The translations under genes were made by a program, and so were the position numbers. DNA of 64,000 nucleotides from Butyrivibrio sp. MC2013 (GTDB taxonomy: Bacteria; Bacillota; Clostridia; Lachnospirales; Lachnospiraceae). The notes beneath the pieces are model-generated. The model did no database searches and was not told the DNA's origin. It saw only the letters and a list, made by a program, of their open reading frames with translations. The stretch lies in contig NZ_AUKE01000007.1 of NCBI RefSeq assembly GCF_000424585.1, forward strand, positions 62,001-126,000. The letters are read 5' to 3'. This document shows positions 52,497 to 62,321 of the stretch, one piece after another; the stretch's first letter is position 1, and every line of letters begins with the position of its first letter.

Positions 52497-54754
52497 AAGT
52501 TTTTTATATCAGTTTCCAGTCTTTCTTTCAAGAGAGTATTTCTCTTTGTCACAGTCACATTCCTTACTGCATAGGAAAGGGCTTTTCGGCTTCCTATGAC
52601 CAGCATTATCTTTTTGGCCCTGGTGATACCCGTATAGATGAGATTTCTCTGGAGCATAACATAGTGGTTCATGAGAACCGGCATCACCACTATAGGATAT
52701 TCACTGCCCTGGGCCTTATGGATAGTGGTGGCATAGGCATGGACCAGCTCGTCAAGCTCAGTCACATCATACTCCACCTGCCTGTCATCAAAAGATACTG
52801 ATAACGTCCTGTCATTTTCATTAACCGACGAAATGATTCCTATATCACCATTAAAGACTTCTTTGTCATAATTATTCTTTATCTGCATCACCTTATCATC
52901 AGCGCGAAATGCAAATCCGCTTCTTCTAACACACGGCTTTGGCATCATGCACTTGCCCTTGCCACGCAAATAGACTTCTTCTTCAGGAGGGTTGATCCTT
53001 TCCTGAAGAGCCAGATTCAGATTGGTAGCCCCCACCACACCTCTTTGCATGGGAGTCAGGACCTGGATATCCGTGGGCTTTACATGATAATATGCGGGAA
53101 GCTTATGGCTTACCAGCTCCACAATCCTGGACACCGTATCCTCCGGATCTTCATCTTCTATGTAAAAGAAATCCGTCCCCTTAGAATTAGAAATATCAGG
53201 CATATGCCCTTCATTGATCCTATGGGCATTCATAACTATCCTGCTCTCCATAGCTTGCCTGAATATCCTTGTAAGTCTCACCACAGGAAAAGCAGCAGAT
53301 TCAATGATATCTCTAAGTACATTCCCTGCACCTACAGAAGGAAGCTGATCTATATCGCCCACCAGTATGAGACGCATAGACTCAGGGATCGCTTTAAGAA
53401 GGGCATTCATAAGTATGATATCTATCATGGAGCATTCATCTACTATGAGCACATCTCCTTCCAGAGGATTGTTCTCATCTTTTTGATATCCTTCGGGGGG
53501 CTTGCATTCCAAAAGGCGGTGGATGGTCCTTGCCTCCATCCCTGTTGCTTCTGTCATCCTCTTGGCAGCTCGTCCCGTTGGCGCAGCAAGGAGGATCCTC
53601 AGGCCATATGTCTTATATGCTGATATGATGCCGTGAGTAGTAGTAGTCTTGCCGGTACCCGGACCGCCTGTCAGTACCATCACCTTGGCAGTAGCCGCTG
53701 TCCTTATGGCTGCTGCCTGGACATCATCATATTCCATTCCTGTCTTTGCGCTGATGGCATCCACATCTACAGACAGATCATAGTTACCAGTCTCTGCCCT
53801 GGCATTCATCAGCTTTGTATAGAGCTTATCTCCAGCAGGAGAAGCCGCAAGCTTTTTTAATTTGCTGGCCGTCCCAAGCTCTGCATAGTAAAAGGGTGGA
53901 AGATAGATCGCCGGGCAAATATTACCTTCCTTATCAGTATTTATTATCTTATTTTCCAGTATCAGATCCTGCCTCAGGATCATGTCATCCAGAGTCATGG
54001 TGATAGTTTCCGTAGAGGCTTCCAGTAGCTCTGATGCTGTATTTATCAGCTGCTCTTTTTCAGCATAGACATGTCCGTCGCTGGCCAACTCAGACAAGGT
54101 GTACATAATACCACTTCTAAGTCTCACATAGGACTCAGAGTCAAAGCCCAGCTTTCCGGCAATCTGATCCGCAGTCTTAAAGCCTATCCCCCAGATATCA
54201 TCTGCCAGCCTGTAGGGATTCTCCTTCATAACAGCTATACTATCATTTCCATACTGCTTGAAAATCTTGGCAGCATAGGAACTGGAGACCTGGTGTTCCT
54301 GGAGAAAAAGCATGATATTCTTGATCTCCTTTTGCCGCTCCCAGGACTCTGCTATCATTTGGACTCTCTTATTTCCAATCCCCTCTATTTCTATCAGTAG
54401 TCCTATATTATTTTCTATTATGTCAAAAGTATCAGTCCCAAATCTCTGTACTATCTTTTTTGCAAACTTCGGCCCGACTCCCTTTATGAGTCCCGATCCC
54501 AGATATTTCTCCATCCCGTATATGGAAGCCGGCAGGGTTTCTTCCCAGTTCTCAGCAAGAAACTGCCTGCCATATTTGGAATCCACCTTCCAACTGCCCT
54601 CCACAATGAGCACTGATCCAACATTAGCATCCAAAAGATTACCTACTACAGGAACCAGGTCAGCATAGTCTTTGATCCTGCATTTAAGTACAGAATATCC
54701 ATTTTCAGGATTCTGATATGTAATCCTCTCCACCACGCATCTTATCTTCACCAT
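52493..54754 (-). CDS. recD2: RecD2-type ATP-dependent DNA helicase
   Basis: A 753-residue superfamily 1B helicase (5'-3'). The N-terminal region (1-350) has an OB-like beta domain and helix-hairpin-helix repeats (LIKGVGPKFAKKI, IEGIGNKRVQ, WGIGFKTADQIA). The motor has Walker A GGPGTGKT at 363-370, the DECSMID box, LVGDIDQLPSVG, and the C-terminal VHAYATTIHKAQGSEYP UvrD_C_2 motif. RecD2 acts in DNA repair without RecBC. It is the first gene of a two-gene unit with ybaK. Confidence 0.95.
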   Translation of the reverse strand: MVKIRCVVERITYQNPENGYSVLKCRIKDYADLVPVVGNLLDANVGSVLIVEGSWKVDSKYGRQFLAENWEETLPASIYGMEKYLGSGLIKGVGPKFAKKIVQRFGTDTFDIIENNIGLLIEIEGIGNKRVQMIAESWERQKEIKNIMLFLQEHQVSSSYAAKIFKQYGNDSIAVMKENPYRLADDIWGIGFKTADQIAGKLGFDSESYVRLRSGIMYTLSELASDGHVYAEKEQLINTASELLEASTETITMTLDDMILRQDLILENKIINTDKEGNICPAIYLPPFYYAELGTASKLKKLAASPAGDKLYTKLMNARAETGNYDLSVDVDAISAKTGMEYDDVQAAAIRTAATAKVMVLTGGPGTGKTTTTHGIISAYKTYGLRILLAAPTGRAAKRMTEATGMEARTIHRLLECKPPEGYQKDENNPLEGDVLIVDECSMIDIILMNALLKAIPESMRLILVGDIDQLPSVGAGNVLRDIIESAAFPVVRLTRIFRQAMESRIVMNAHRINEGHMPDISNSKGTDFFYIEDEDPEDTVSRIVELVSHKLPAYYHVKPTDIQVLTPMQRGVVGATNLNLALQERINPPEEEVYLRGKGKCMMPKPCVRRSGFAFRADDKVMQIKNNYDKEVFNGDIGIISSVNENDRTLSVSFDDRQVEYDVTELDELVHAYATTIHKAQGSEYPIVVMPVLMNHYVMLQRNLIYTGITRAKKIMLVIGSRKALSYAVRNVTVTKRNTLLKERLETDIKNL

Positions 54755-54804
54755 ATATCAGCCGTTCCCGATTCATTTAAGAGCCTGCTTCTGCGCTTTA
54801 TGCC

Positions 54805-56274
54805 TTATTCTCTTCGCTTTTCATATAGCCCAGCACTTACGGCCTCGCCTTTAACATGTATGGACTTCGTCAAAAGGTCTTCATCCGCTTCAAGGCAGAA
54901 ATATTTAAGGCCATCATCATAATAATACTCTATTATACCGCTATCTAATACTATGGTAACAGGGCCAAAGGATTTATTTATATCTATTTCACTCTTTCCT
55001 ATACTGATGGTAACAGGAGTATCACTTGTAGCCTCTGCAACAATTATAGCAGCCCTGCCTTCTAACTGATAGCAGAGCTCACCTTCTTTATCTGCTGCCA
55101 TCTCAGCCTTATCAAAATGCTCCCACAGTTCCCTGACAGGACTGATCTTGAGCCTGGGGCCTTTTGTTGTAGCTGTAAGAGACAGCTCCATGGGAATAGA
55201 CATCATCCCCCTGTAGATGCCATTATCTGCCGTAGTTCGCAGCCATGCGATACTGATCACTCTATCAGCTAGTCCTGAATAGGTCTGAGCCGCATAGGGG
55301 AGCCCATTACCATAGGCATGTAATACCTCTGTTTCAGGAATGAAACTATAGCCATCAAAAGAGCCTAGCATATAATAGCCATCAGCTGACCAGAATACCC
55401 ATTTGCTATTATCTCTGTCACCATCTATTGGCAGGCAGAAAAGATCAGGACATTCCCACATCCCCTCTGCAGATAGTCTCTGACTCTCGGTCCAATGTAA
55501 AAGATCAGGAGACCTGAATATAGCAAATTCATTTTCATCCAGGTAGAGAACCATAATATAGGAGCTGCTATCACCATGATAAAAGACCTTTGGATCTCTG
55601 TTCCCTCCCTTAATATGATCTATGAGCAGTCCCTTTTTCTCTAAATGCTCGCCTCCGTCAAAAGATACAGCCAGCCTCTGAGTATGCCCGGCGCCTCTGT
55701 CAACTGACCATTTATTAGTACCACCTGCTGCGGTATAGAAATACAGCAGTGCATCCCGCCCAAAGGCTGCAGCATTATTTATATCTTTATAAGCAGATCC
55801 CGAGAACACAGTACCATATTCGTCAGGCTCCATTACCATAGAATGCTGCTCCCAGTTTATAAGATCACGACTGACGGCATGCCCCCAGTGCATATTTCCC
55901 CAGGATGAGCCATAGGGATTCCACTGGTAATAGAGATGATAGATACCATCTGAATATACAAGACCGTTGGGATCGTTGATCCAGCCCTCATCAGCAGTAT
56001 AGTGGAGCTGGGGACGATAGGGATAATCTGCAGATTCCCTTTCGCTTCTGCACTCTATAAGAGAGAGTGTCTCATTAGGTGCTTTTGACTGTATCTCCAC
56101 CTTCCTGCCAATATAATTCTCCACATCCATGGTAAAGATATGATCCGCTTTATCAGCCAGTTTCAGATCCGACTCTCCTATCTTTACTCCTTCAATATAC
56201 AATTCAATCTTTTGCTCTGCAGCATCCCTTGCAACAGGGAATGCCAAATACTTATCTGAAATCTCCAATATCAT
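54805..56274 (-). CDS. GH32 beta-fructosidase
   Basis: A 489-residue family 32 enzyme cleaving fructose from sucrose, inulin or levan-type fructans. The nucleophile Asp101 is in WINDPNG, the transition-state stabiliser in NRDPKV and the acid Glu in WECPDLF. The first 85 residues are an extra beta domain (DUF4980-like), and a C-terminal beta-sandwich follows the propeller. No signal peptide is visible, so it is probably cytoplasmic. The ATG is immediately preceded by a T run and the GAGGAGGG ribosome site, both part of a strong hairpin (see 56275-56316). Confidence 0.93.
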   Translation of the reverse strand: MILEISDKYLAFPVARDAAEQKIELYIEGVKIGESDLKLADKADHIFTMDVENYIGRKVEIQSKAPNETLSLIECRSERESADYPYRPQLHYTADEGWINDPNGLVYSDGIYHLYYQWNPYGSSWGNMHWGHAVSRDLINWEQHSMVMEPDEYGTVFSGSAYKDINNAAAFGRDALLYFYTAAGGTNKWSVDRGAGHTQRLAVSFDGGEHLEKKGLLIDHIKGGNRDPKVFYHGDSSSYIMVLYLDENEFAIFRSPDLLHWTESQRLSAEGMWECPDLFCLPIDGDRDNSKWVFWSADGYYMLGSFDGYSFIPETEVLHAYGNGLPYAAQTYSGLADRVISIAWLRTTADNGIYRGMMSIPMELSLTATTKGPRLKISPVRELWEHFDKAEMAADKEGELCYQLEGRAAIIVAEATSDTPVTISIGKSEIDINKSFGPVTIVLDSGIIEYYYDDGLKYFCLEADEDLLTKSIHVKGEAVSAGLYEKRRE

Positions 56275-56316
56275 AAAAACGCCCTCCTCTATATCATTAT
56301 AGAGGATGGCGCTTTT
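56275..56316 (-). promoter_or_regulatory. Hairpin enclosing the GH32 ribosome site
   Basis: On the minus strand AGCGCCATCCTCTATA pairs with TATAGAGGAGGGCG (19 pairing positions, two mismatches, loop ATGA). The right arm contains the GAGGAGGG ribosome site and a T run follows directly, ending at the ATG. It can act as the terminator of the ABC operon upstream and, in a GH32 leader RNA, can hide the ribosome site. A TTGACT at 56369-56364 could be the -35 box of a GH32 promoter, but the -10 box is weak. Confidence 0.7.
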
Positions 56317-56381
56317 ATTAACATTCCTTTATATGATTATTTTATTGTTATTTGTACATAAGAAGTCAAAAACAGAAAGTA

Positions 56382-57047
56382 CTATATCATAATCCTTCCG
56401 TCTCTCATGTTGATATTCCTTGTTCCAGCCATTGCAACATCTTTATCATGGGTAACGAGAACAATAGTCCTTCCTGAGCTATTAAGTCTTTTCATAACAG
56501 TTACAATATTCCTGGTGTTTTTTTCATCCAATGAACCTGTAGGTTCATCCGCCAAAATCACATCAGCATCCTGCGCGAGAACTCGTGCAATTGCGCATCT
56601 TTGTTTTTCTCCACCAGATAATTGATGCGGAAACTTATTAACTGCTTGTTCTATCCCAATAACTTTTAATGCGTCAAATACCCTTTCTCTTCGCTCGGCA
56701 TGCCTAATTCTCCTATATTTTAGCGGAAGCTCTACATTATCATACACTGTCATTTTGTCAATCAAAGCAAAATGCTGAGCTATAAAACCAATTGATTTGT
56801 TTCGAAACCGACACAATTCTTTTTCTTTCAGCGATAGGATATTAGTCCCATTATAAAAGTACTCTCCTGAATCTGGTTTTTTTATTGCACATAGGACCTT
56901 TAATAGGGTCGTTTTTCCACATCCGCTCTTTCCTGTTATGGTTAAAAACTCACCTTTATCTATTTCAAGATTAACACCACAGAGTGCCTCAGATTCACCA
57001 ACTTCCTTATCATACGACACTCTAATATTTTTCAGTTTTATCATCAT
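56382..57047 (-). CDS. ABC transporter ATP-binding protein, MacB/LolD type
   Basis: A 221-residue ATPase. Walker A is TGKSGCGKTTLL, the signature is LSGGEKQR, Walker B is DVILADEPTGSLDEKN and the H-loop is VTHD. It belongs to the MacB/LolD/FtsE class that works with FtsX-type permeases, here the two upstream genes. The class includes lactococcin-972-type ABC exporters. The start overlaps the permease stop by 4 bp. The gene is AT-rich compared with its left neighbours. Confidence 0.93.
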   Translation of the reverse strand: MMIKLKNIRVSYDKEVGESEALCGVNLEIDKGEFLTITGKSGCGKTTLLKVLCAIKKPDSGEYFYNGTNILSLKEKELCRFRNKSIGFIAQHFALIDKMTVYDNVELPLKYRRIRHAERRERVFDALKVIGIEQAVNKFPHQLSGGEKQRCAIARVLAQDADVILADEPTGSLDEKNTRNIVTVMKRLNSSGRTIVLVTHDKDVAMAGTRNINMRDGRIMI

Positions 57048-58330
57048 ATGTCCTCCCCTATATTTAAGAAATCATCTTGCTTTGAAAAGAAAAAACAAGA
57101 CAAAATAGCAATTAAAGCCCCAATTGATAATGTCATTATTTGTAAGGTAACTAACAAACGGTTATTATTCATTGAGTGTAAAATCATGCAATCAACTGCA
57201 TCGGCAATAAATACTATAATAAAAACAAAGAGTCCAATCATCAAAACAACATCTTTTAATGACGCTCCAAATAATATATTAATCACAAAAAAATCCCTAT
57301 TATTTCTTATCAATGTGCAGATCATCATTGCTATGGAAAGACATGAAAGCACAATAATCAAAGCAGAACACATAGTAGTTTGAAATGCAACATCTTTTGT
57401 CATAGACGAACAAGTATTGAATACATTATTCGATCTTTCAAATTGTATATCATTAAAAAAATAGTATGAATTATCAAGTCCTGCTTTTGCCAATAATGAA
57501 TCATATATTATTTTCACTTCGTCCGCGCTTCTATCCGAGCAAATCAAACAATTTAACTTCTGATCCATAAGGGCTCTTGAAAAATCCGTTCTATCATCAA
57601 CATCAAGTGCAGGAGCAATTATATAACGATTACAAGATATCATATTTGAAGTTGAGTTATCATAAAAAAAAGAATCTTCTTTAATGAAACCTATTACATT
57701 GCACGTGTATTTTTCACACATATAATAAACGTCAAAAGAATCACCTATACTTAAACAATCCGAATAATCGCTACCCAACAATACAGGAATAACGTTTTTG
57801 TCATTACTTATATAATCAGAATTATCAAATGATCTTCCTTTTGAAATACAAATATCAAATACTTCAAAAAATTCAGAAGATACTTCTAAAGCTTTTATAC
57901 AATAGCACAAATCCTTTCCAATTTTGTAGATAGAATCGTTGCCGAATCCAGTTTCGTAATTATATAGAAAAACATCATCAATTCCCATTCCTATTATCTC
58001 AAATGGTTGTTCGATAGCCTCAACATAAGAAAAATGACTATCATTTCTCAAAAGCGTCTCGAACGTTTTTAGTTTATCATATAAATTGCGTGAGTCCGTT
58101 TTCCAATATTCATTGAATTCATCGCCCTCAAAGGCATCTCCAGAACAATAAAAGTGAGTTTTTCCATAGTTATTATTGTATTGTATAGCACTTTTATTTG
58201 CCTTTATAGAAATATCTATTAAATTTACAAACAAAAACATATTAGCCGAAATCATCAATACAATCACAGCTACTTTAATAATGTTATTATGTATAACCCT
58301 TAAGAAAAATGCGAAATAATTGCTTATCAA
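57044..58330 (-). CDS. FtsX/MacB-type permease 2
   Basis: A 428-residue permease: an N-terminal membrane helix (about 15-35), a large extracellular domain (about 40-310) and three C-terminal helices (about 312-420). This is the MacB/FtsX topology. It starts with TTG at 58330, overlapping the stop of the other permease (TTGA), so the two are made in equal amounts and may form a heterodimer. I see little similarity to common families beyond topology. Confidence 0.75.
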   Translation of the reverse strand: MISNYFAFFLRVIHNNIIKVAVIVLMISANMFLFVNLIDISIKANKSAIQYNNNYGKTHFYCSGDAFEGDEFNEYWKTDSRNLYDKLKTFETLLRNDSHFSYVEAIEQPFEIIGMGIDDVFLYNYETGFGNDSIYKIGKDLCYCIKALEVSSEFFEVFDICISKGRSFDNSDYISNDKNVIPVLLGSDYSDCLSIGDSFDVYYMCEKYTCNVIGFIKEDSFFYDNSTSNMISCNRYIIAPALDVDDRTDFSRALMDQKLNCLICSDRSADEVKIIYDSLLAKAGLDNSYYFFNDIQFERSNNVFNTCSSMTKDVAFQTTMCSALIIVLSCLSIAMMICTLIRNNRDFFVINILFGASLKDVVLMIGLFVFIIVFIADAVDCMILHSMNNNRLLVTLQIMTLSIGALIAILSCFFFSKQDDFLNIGEDI

Positions 58331-59319
58331 TATGAATAATCCTCCAGATTTAAAAACCTATGAACTATTATTGGCAAAAGAATTACAGATAATAATTCAA
58401 ACGCAAGTCCAATAACAATAGCTTTATAAAGCTGTGATTTGAAGTACATAATGCATATAGGCATTATTAATAGCATTGCAATAATGACTGCATATGTATA
58501 TCGCATTTGCAATAATGATATTATGCGATTAATTGTTATACCTGATAACCGAAATATATACATATCCTCTTTATAAGAATCAGCCCATTCTGCAAAAAAA
58601 GCCAGCAGCACAAAAACACAGCAGATAAGCAATAATATATTCCATTTCGCAGTTATTATTGTAGAGATTAGTGTATTTTCAAAATCCGAATCTGGTATTA
58701 TCAATTTAGAATGTATGCCTTTATTTGATAAGCATCGCACTATATCTTTGGTTATTTCTATGCCTTCATCAGAGTCAATGTAATCCAAAGTGTATATTTG
58801 GTTATCACCCAATTCAACACATTTCAAATTCCGAAAAATGTACCCATCGATTGGTGTAGTTATCTCAATACCTATAATACCAATGACGCGATATTCTAAA
58901 TTTGATATCATAATGTATCTATACCCATCACTCTTTATATATGAATTCTCCTCGAGTGATTTTCCTATAACAACTGCGTCATATTTGTTGTCAAAGTCAG
59001 CCTTAGTAAAAAAACGTCCTTCCTTCATTGGAATATCAACATATCGCCCTGTAAAATAAATCGCTCGTTCGTTGCCATCATCTGCGGTAATTGATAAGCG
59101 TTCATCCATACGATCAATGTAATTCATCAGCTCTTGTAAGCCATCAGATTTTTCTAAATATAATTCGTTGTATGACACTCCAAAACTCGCTCTACATATC
59201 TTACTGAGAAAGTTAACTTCATCCAAATGCTCGCTCATAACGATAGCAGAAAAAATCGAAGCCCATAATACAACTACAAGTATTATTTCAATGCTTTTTA
59301 TCTTTCCAAACAATGTCAT
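58327..59319 (-). CDS. FtsX/MacB-type permease 1
   Basis: A 330-residue permease with the same layout as its neighbour: one N-terminal helix (10-27), an extracellular domain (30-205) and three C-terminal helices (about 212-320). The extracellular part has GRYVDIPMKEGRFFT and YDAVVIGKSLE, as in MacB periplasmic core domains. Together with the ATPase and permease 2 it forms a complete exporter. It is separated from the bacteriocin-like gene by a terminator, so exporter expression is probably lower. Confidence 0.78.
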   Translation of the reverse strand: MTLFGKIKSIEIILVVVLWASIFSAIVMSEHLDEVNFLSKICRASFGVSYNELYLEKSDGLQELMNYIDRMDERLSITADDGNERAIYFTGRYVDIPMKEGRFFTKADFDNKYDAVVIGKSLEENSYIKSDGYRYIMISNLEYRVIGIIGIEITTPIDGYIFRNLKCVELGDNQIYTLDYIDSDEGIEITKDIVRCLSNKGIHSKLIIPDSDFENTLISTIITAKWNILLLICCVFVLLAFFAEWADSYKEDMYIFRLSGITINRIISLLQMRYTYAVIIAMLLIMPICIMYFKSQLYKAIVIGLAFELLSVILLPIIVHRFLNLEDYSY

Positions 59320-59427
59320 ATCTAATTCCTTATGTAATTAATATACTGTTATTTCATATAACAGTTAATGATTCTTGTGGATGCTCATACAATTACACAT
59401 TAGTCTCTGCAAATACTATCTTCCATA

Positions 59428-59458
59428 AAAACCGCATGCCATTAAGCATGCGGTTTTA
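59428..59458 (-). terminator. Terminator between secreted protein and exporter
   Basis: AAAACCGCATGC/GCATGCGGTTTT, a 12-bp perfect stem with loop CATTAA. It lies after the bacteriocin-like gene and before the exporter genes in the same direction, so partial readthrough would give less exporter than product. A further inverted repeat (CTGTTAT/ATAACAG) lies near 59347-59366. Confidence 0.85.
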
Positions 59459-59532
59459 TACAAATATAGATTTCTAATATAACAAAAGCACTGTGCATAA
59501 ATCATTATCTTGCCAACGCTACAAATGTAATT

Positions 59533-59949
59533 TTACCATCCGTAACTGTTATGGCAAGTAGGGAAGTACTTTTGGTACGCTTTATAATCCTTACTTGTAT
59601 GAGCAAGTTCATCCATCAAGAGTAACTCATACGATACTGTTGCGGTAATATCCCCATTACCATATACCTTATTTGACTGAACAAAAATACCCTCATCCTT
59701 TTTTCCCATTTGAGCCTTAACCCAATGCCGCTTTTTTTTATTTTTATATCCTCTTGTTTGAGAATAGGCCGTCTTCTTATAAGTTGTCGCCCTGAGAATA
59801 GCATGATGTTTTGATGTCCATTTAGCTCCATTCTGCCACGATTGTTTTAAGGTAATGGCACTTGCTACATTCGCAACGGGAGCACAAAACAGACTTATTG
59901 TGATAGAGCATAATAACGCCATACATAAACTTTTTAATCTTTTCTTCAT
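59533..59949 (-). CDS. Lactococcin-972-like secreted protein
   Basis: A 138-residue exported protein. A Sec signal peptide ends near ASA (about residue 31). The mature part is basic, with SWQNGAKWTSKHHAILRATT, YSQTRGY, HWVKAQMG and a late TATVSYEL strand. The order W, aromatic/His, TxxY, R-GY, WVKA-G matches my recollection of the lactococcin 972 family, which folds as a beta-sandwich. It is longer than lactococcin 972 because of a C-terminal tail (from MDELAHTSKDY) with one Cys. The adjacent MacB-like ABC exporter and lipoprotein fit that family's gene neighbourhoods. Similarity is weak; it may have another role. Confidence 0.5.
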   Translation of the reverse strand: MKKRLKSLCMALLCSITISLFCAPVANVASAITLKQSWQNGAKWTSKHHAILRATTYKKTAYSQTRGYKNKKKRHWVKAQMGKKDEGIFVQSNKVYGNGDITATVSYELLLMDELAHTSKDYKAYQKYFPTCHNSYGW

Positions 59950-60030
59950 TTTTCTATCCTCCTTTTGATTTTTATTGCATAACTGAAACAGCGCTATTTC
60001 AGCAATTACAATCCTCTTTATAAATCTCTT

Positions 60031-62250
60031 TTATTGTGAACGTTCCTTTAAGTACAACTCGACACGATTCTGTATAATATCACATACATCTGCAGCACTT
60101 TTTTGTCCTGCCCAGTATGACTGAGCCTCTTCGTAGATGATATTATATATATACGGATCAGTAGTTCCAATCTTATCTGCTGATCTGAGAGCAGTAAGGA
60201 GCATTTCTCTTTCAGCTTCTGATAAACCATCTACCTGGATCTCATCACCATCAGGATATGCCTCAAATTTACTATCTTCTTTATACATATACTCATCAAA
60301 ATGTTTTTCTATAGAAGATGAGCGCACCGGAAATCCGCACTTTATCGAGTCCTGATAATCTGATTTTAGAAAAGAGGATACAAATTCCCAGCAGCCTTTT
60401 TTATCTTTGGCTTCAGAATAGATACACAGCTCAGAAACAGGTTCCAGGCAACTAATGCCTCCCTCTTCACCAGGAAAGCCGGCGACATCAACATCTGTAC
60501 CAAAGTCTCCTCGTACCTCATTCAAATAATCCTGAAGGCAAGATAAAGATACAACTTTAGCTAAGGCCCGTCCTGACTGGTACAAGGATATAGATTCATC
60601 AGATTCTATAGATGGATCATCTTCCTTCTTCATCTTATTACTCAATTCCAGAATCCGCCTAAAGTTTTCATGATCGAAGTCGCATTTGCCGCTTTTATCA
60701 TTGCAAAAAGCAGCTCCTTCAAATCCAAATACATCAGCTATAAAATCCGTAGAACTATTATCTCCAAAAAAAGTTTTGACAGGGATACCGCTTTCCTCTG
60801 CAATATCTTCAATTCCATCAAAGCACCACTTTGTCCAATCTCTGATAGAACCAGGCCTTACAACAACAGTATTAAACTTATATGCAGGTACGATGGACCA
60901 TATATCTCCAGTAGGGTAAAAAGCCTTTTGGATATTTGAGGGACAATCATCAACATCAAAATCCGGATCATTCTTTATATAGACATCTAACGCTTCTATC
61001 ATCCCAAGATTTTTAAGCCATTCCACCTTTGAGGAATCCTGTAAAAGCATGATATCCGGAGCATTACCATTTAATATATCTTTGTATAATAGAGCAGCAG
61101 CATCAGTATCAGTTTCTTCCAAATCATAATAATCTCGTACGATTATCCTATAATCGCTGCTTTGTTTGTTAAATTCAGCCACCTCACGCTGTACATCCAG
61201 ATCAGGCTGCCAGCAGCCCAATATCAGCTCTGTTTTTGAATCATTATCTATATCTGTTACTTTTTTTAATTCAGATAAAGTGACAGAATCTCCGGATTCT
61301 ATAAGCAAAAGATAACTATCGTCAGAAATGCGGGCCACATTTACAACATCTTCAGGCACAATCCCATAATCCATATACATGCATACAGTCTTAAGCTCAT
61401 CCGTCTCTGCATTATATTCATAGATTCCTTTATCATTTGTCACAAGAAGAAGACCACTTAAAGCAGGAAAATAATTATATGTGTCATAACCATTTAGAAA
61501 AGAAACTTTATTAGTTCCAATTCTTCCTTCCTCCGAGATAACCTCCACCTTATCAGCATCTTCTGATGATAAATGAACATATATCAGTCCGTTTCCCACA
61601 AGAATGATACTGCAAATGTCACCGCCCTCTGGGCTATATCTGTATATTTCCGAACCGTCATGTGTCGAAAAGAGTGTTAATGACTTTTCAAAACAAACAG
61701 CAATGCAGTCATCAGAAACGATATACGCATCATAAATATAATCTGATTCAAAATCCACTTCCCACTCTTTTTCACCGTACTCATTATATTTGATCAGATG
61801 ATTGTCTGTATCGTCTGGCAATACCCTACCTGCAAGATAAAGATTTGATTCACTGTCTATAAGGCCATGACAATCATTTTCTGTATAACAAGCAGCCACT
61901 CCATCTGACATGCTTAATGTATCTGAAAGGGGGATATAATTTTCCGAAAGAATCTTGCCATCAGCGTCAAAAGACAAAACTTCATAGGCAAATAGAAAAT
62001 CATCTGCACTCGCTGTTTCCGGTATATCTTTTCGAACAATATCTGTCAAGTATATCTTGTCACCTATACCAGTCAATCTAGCTGATGAAGATATTTCTTG
62101 ATCGCCTTCGATTATAAATTCTTTTTGTTCAAATTCGCTGCTTGGAATCTCTGCACTTGATATGAGAGCATCCTTCTTACCAAGCCCGCAAGAGGATGCG
62201 AATATAGAAATAATAATAATACCGATAATAAATATAGATTTAATTCTCAT
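60031..62250 (-). CDS. Lipoprotein with beta-propeller-like and solute-binding domains
   Basis: A 739-residue lipoprotein. The lipobox is FASSC (Cys near 21). Residues about 40-335 consist of repeated short strands with Asp-rich turns (DGKILSENY, YLAGRVLPDD, GNGLIYVHLS, NDKGIYEYNAETDEL), like a beta-propeller. Residues about 340-739 match family 1 extracellular solute-binding proteins (ELILGCWQPDLDVQREVAEFNKQ, then NAPDIMLLQDSS, LNEVRG, ESYWAGQKSAAD). No sugar ABC permeases are nearby. It lies at the head of the bacteriocin-like operon, 81 bp before the secreted protein gene. It could be an immunity or signal-sensing lipoprotein; transport alone looks unlikely. Confidence 0.8.
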   Translation of the reverse strand: MRIKSIFIIGIIIISIFASSCGLGKKDALISSAEIPSSEFEQKEFIIEGDQEISSSARLTGIGDKIYLTDIVRKDIPETASADDFLFAYEVLSFDADGKILSENYIPLSDTLSMSDGVAACYTENDCHGLIDSESNLYLAGRVLPDDTDNHLIKYNEYGEKEWEVDFESDYIYDAYIVSDDCIAVCFEKSLTLFSTHDGSEIYRYSPEGGDICSIILVGNGLIYVHLSSEDADKVEVISEEGRIGTNKVSFLNGYDTYNYFPALSGLLLVTNDKGIYEYNAETDELKTVCMYMDYGIVPEDVVNVARISDDSYLLLIESGDSVTLSELKKVTDIDNDSKTELILGCWQPDLDVQREVAEFNKQSSDYRIIVRDYYDLEETDTDAAALLYKDILNGNAPDIMLLQDSSKVEWLKNLGMIEALDVYIKNDPDFDVDDCPSNIQKAFYPTGDIWSIVPAYKFNTVVVRPGSIRDWTKWCFDGIEDIAEESGIPVKTFFGDNSSTDFIADVFGFEGAAFCNDKSGKCDFDHENFRRILELSNKMKKEDDPSIESDESISLYQSGRALAKVVSLSCLQDYLNEVRGDFGTDVDVAGFPGEEGGISCLEPVSELCIYSEAKDKKGCWEFVSSFLKSDYQDSIKCGFPVRSSSIEKHFDEYMYKEDSKFEAYPDGDEIQVDGLSEAEREMLLTALRSADKIGTTDPYIYNIIYEEAQSYWAGQKSAADVCDIIQNRVELYLKERSQ

Positions 62251-62321
62251 TACTATTTGTGCTTAATAATACTGCAATAATGCCGCTTTAAGTCTTCTCC
62301 CTCAAAATGTCACGTTTACTT

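Noticed and set aside
52493-54754. RecD2 with neighbours as a defence island
   Set aside because: ybaK and recD2 are housekeeping genes; no nuclease, methylase or other defence gene lies near.
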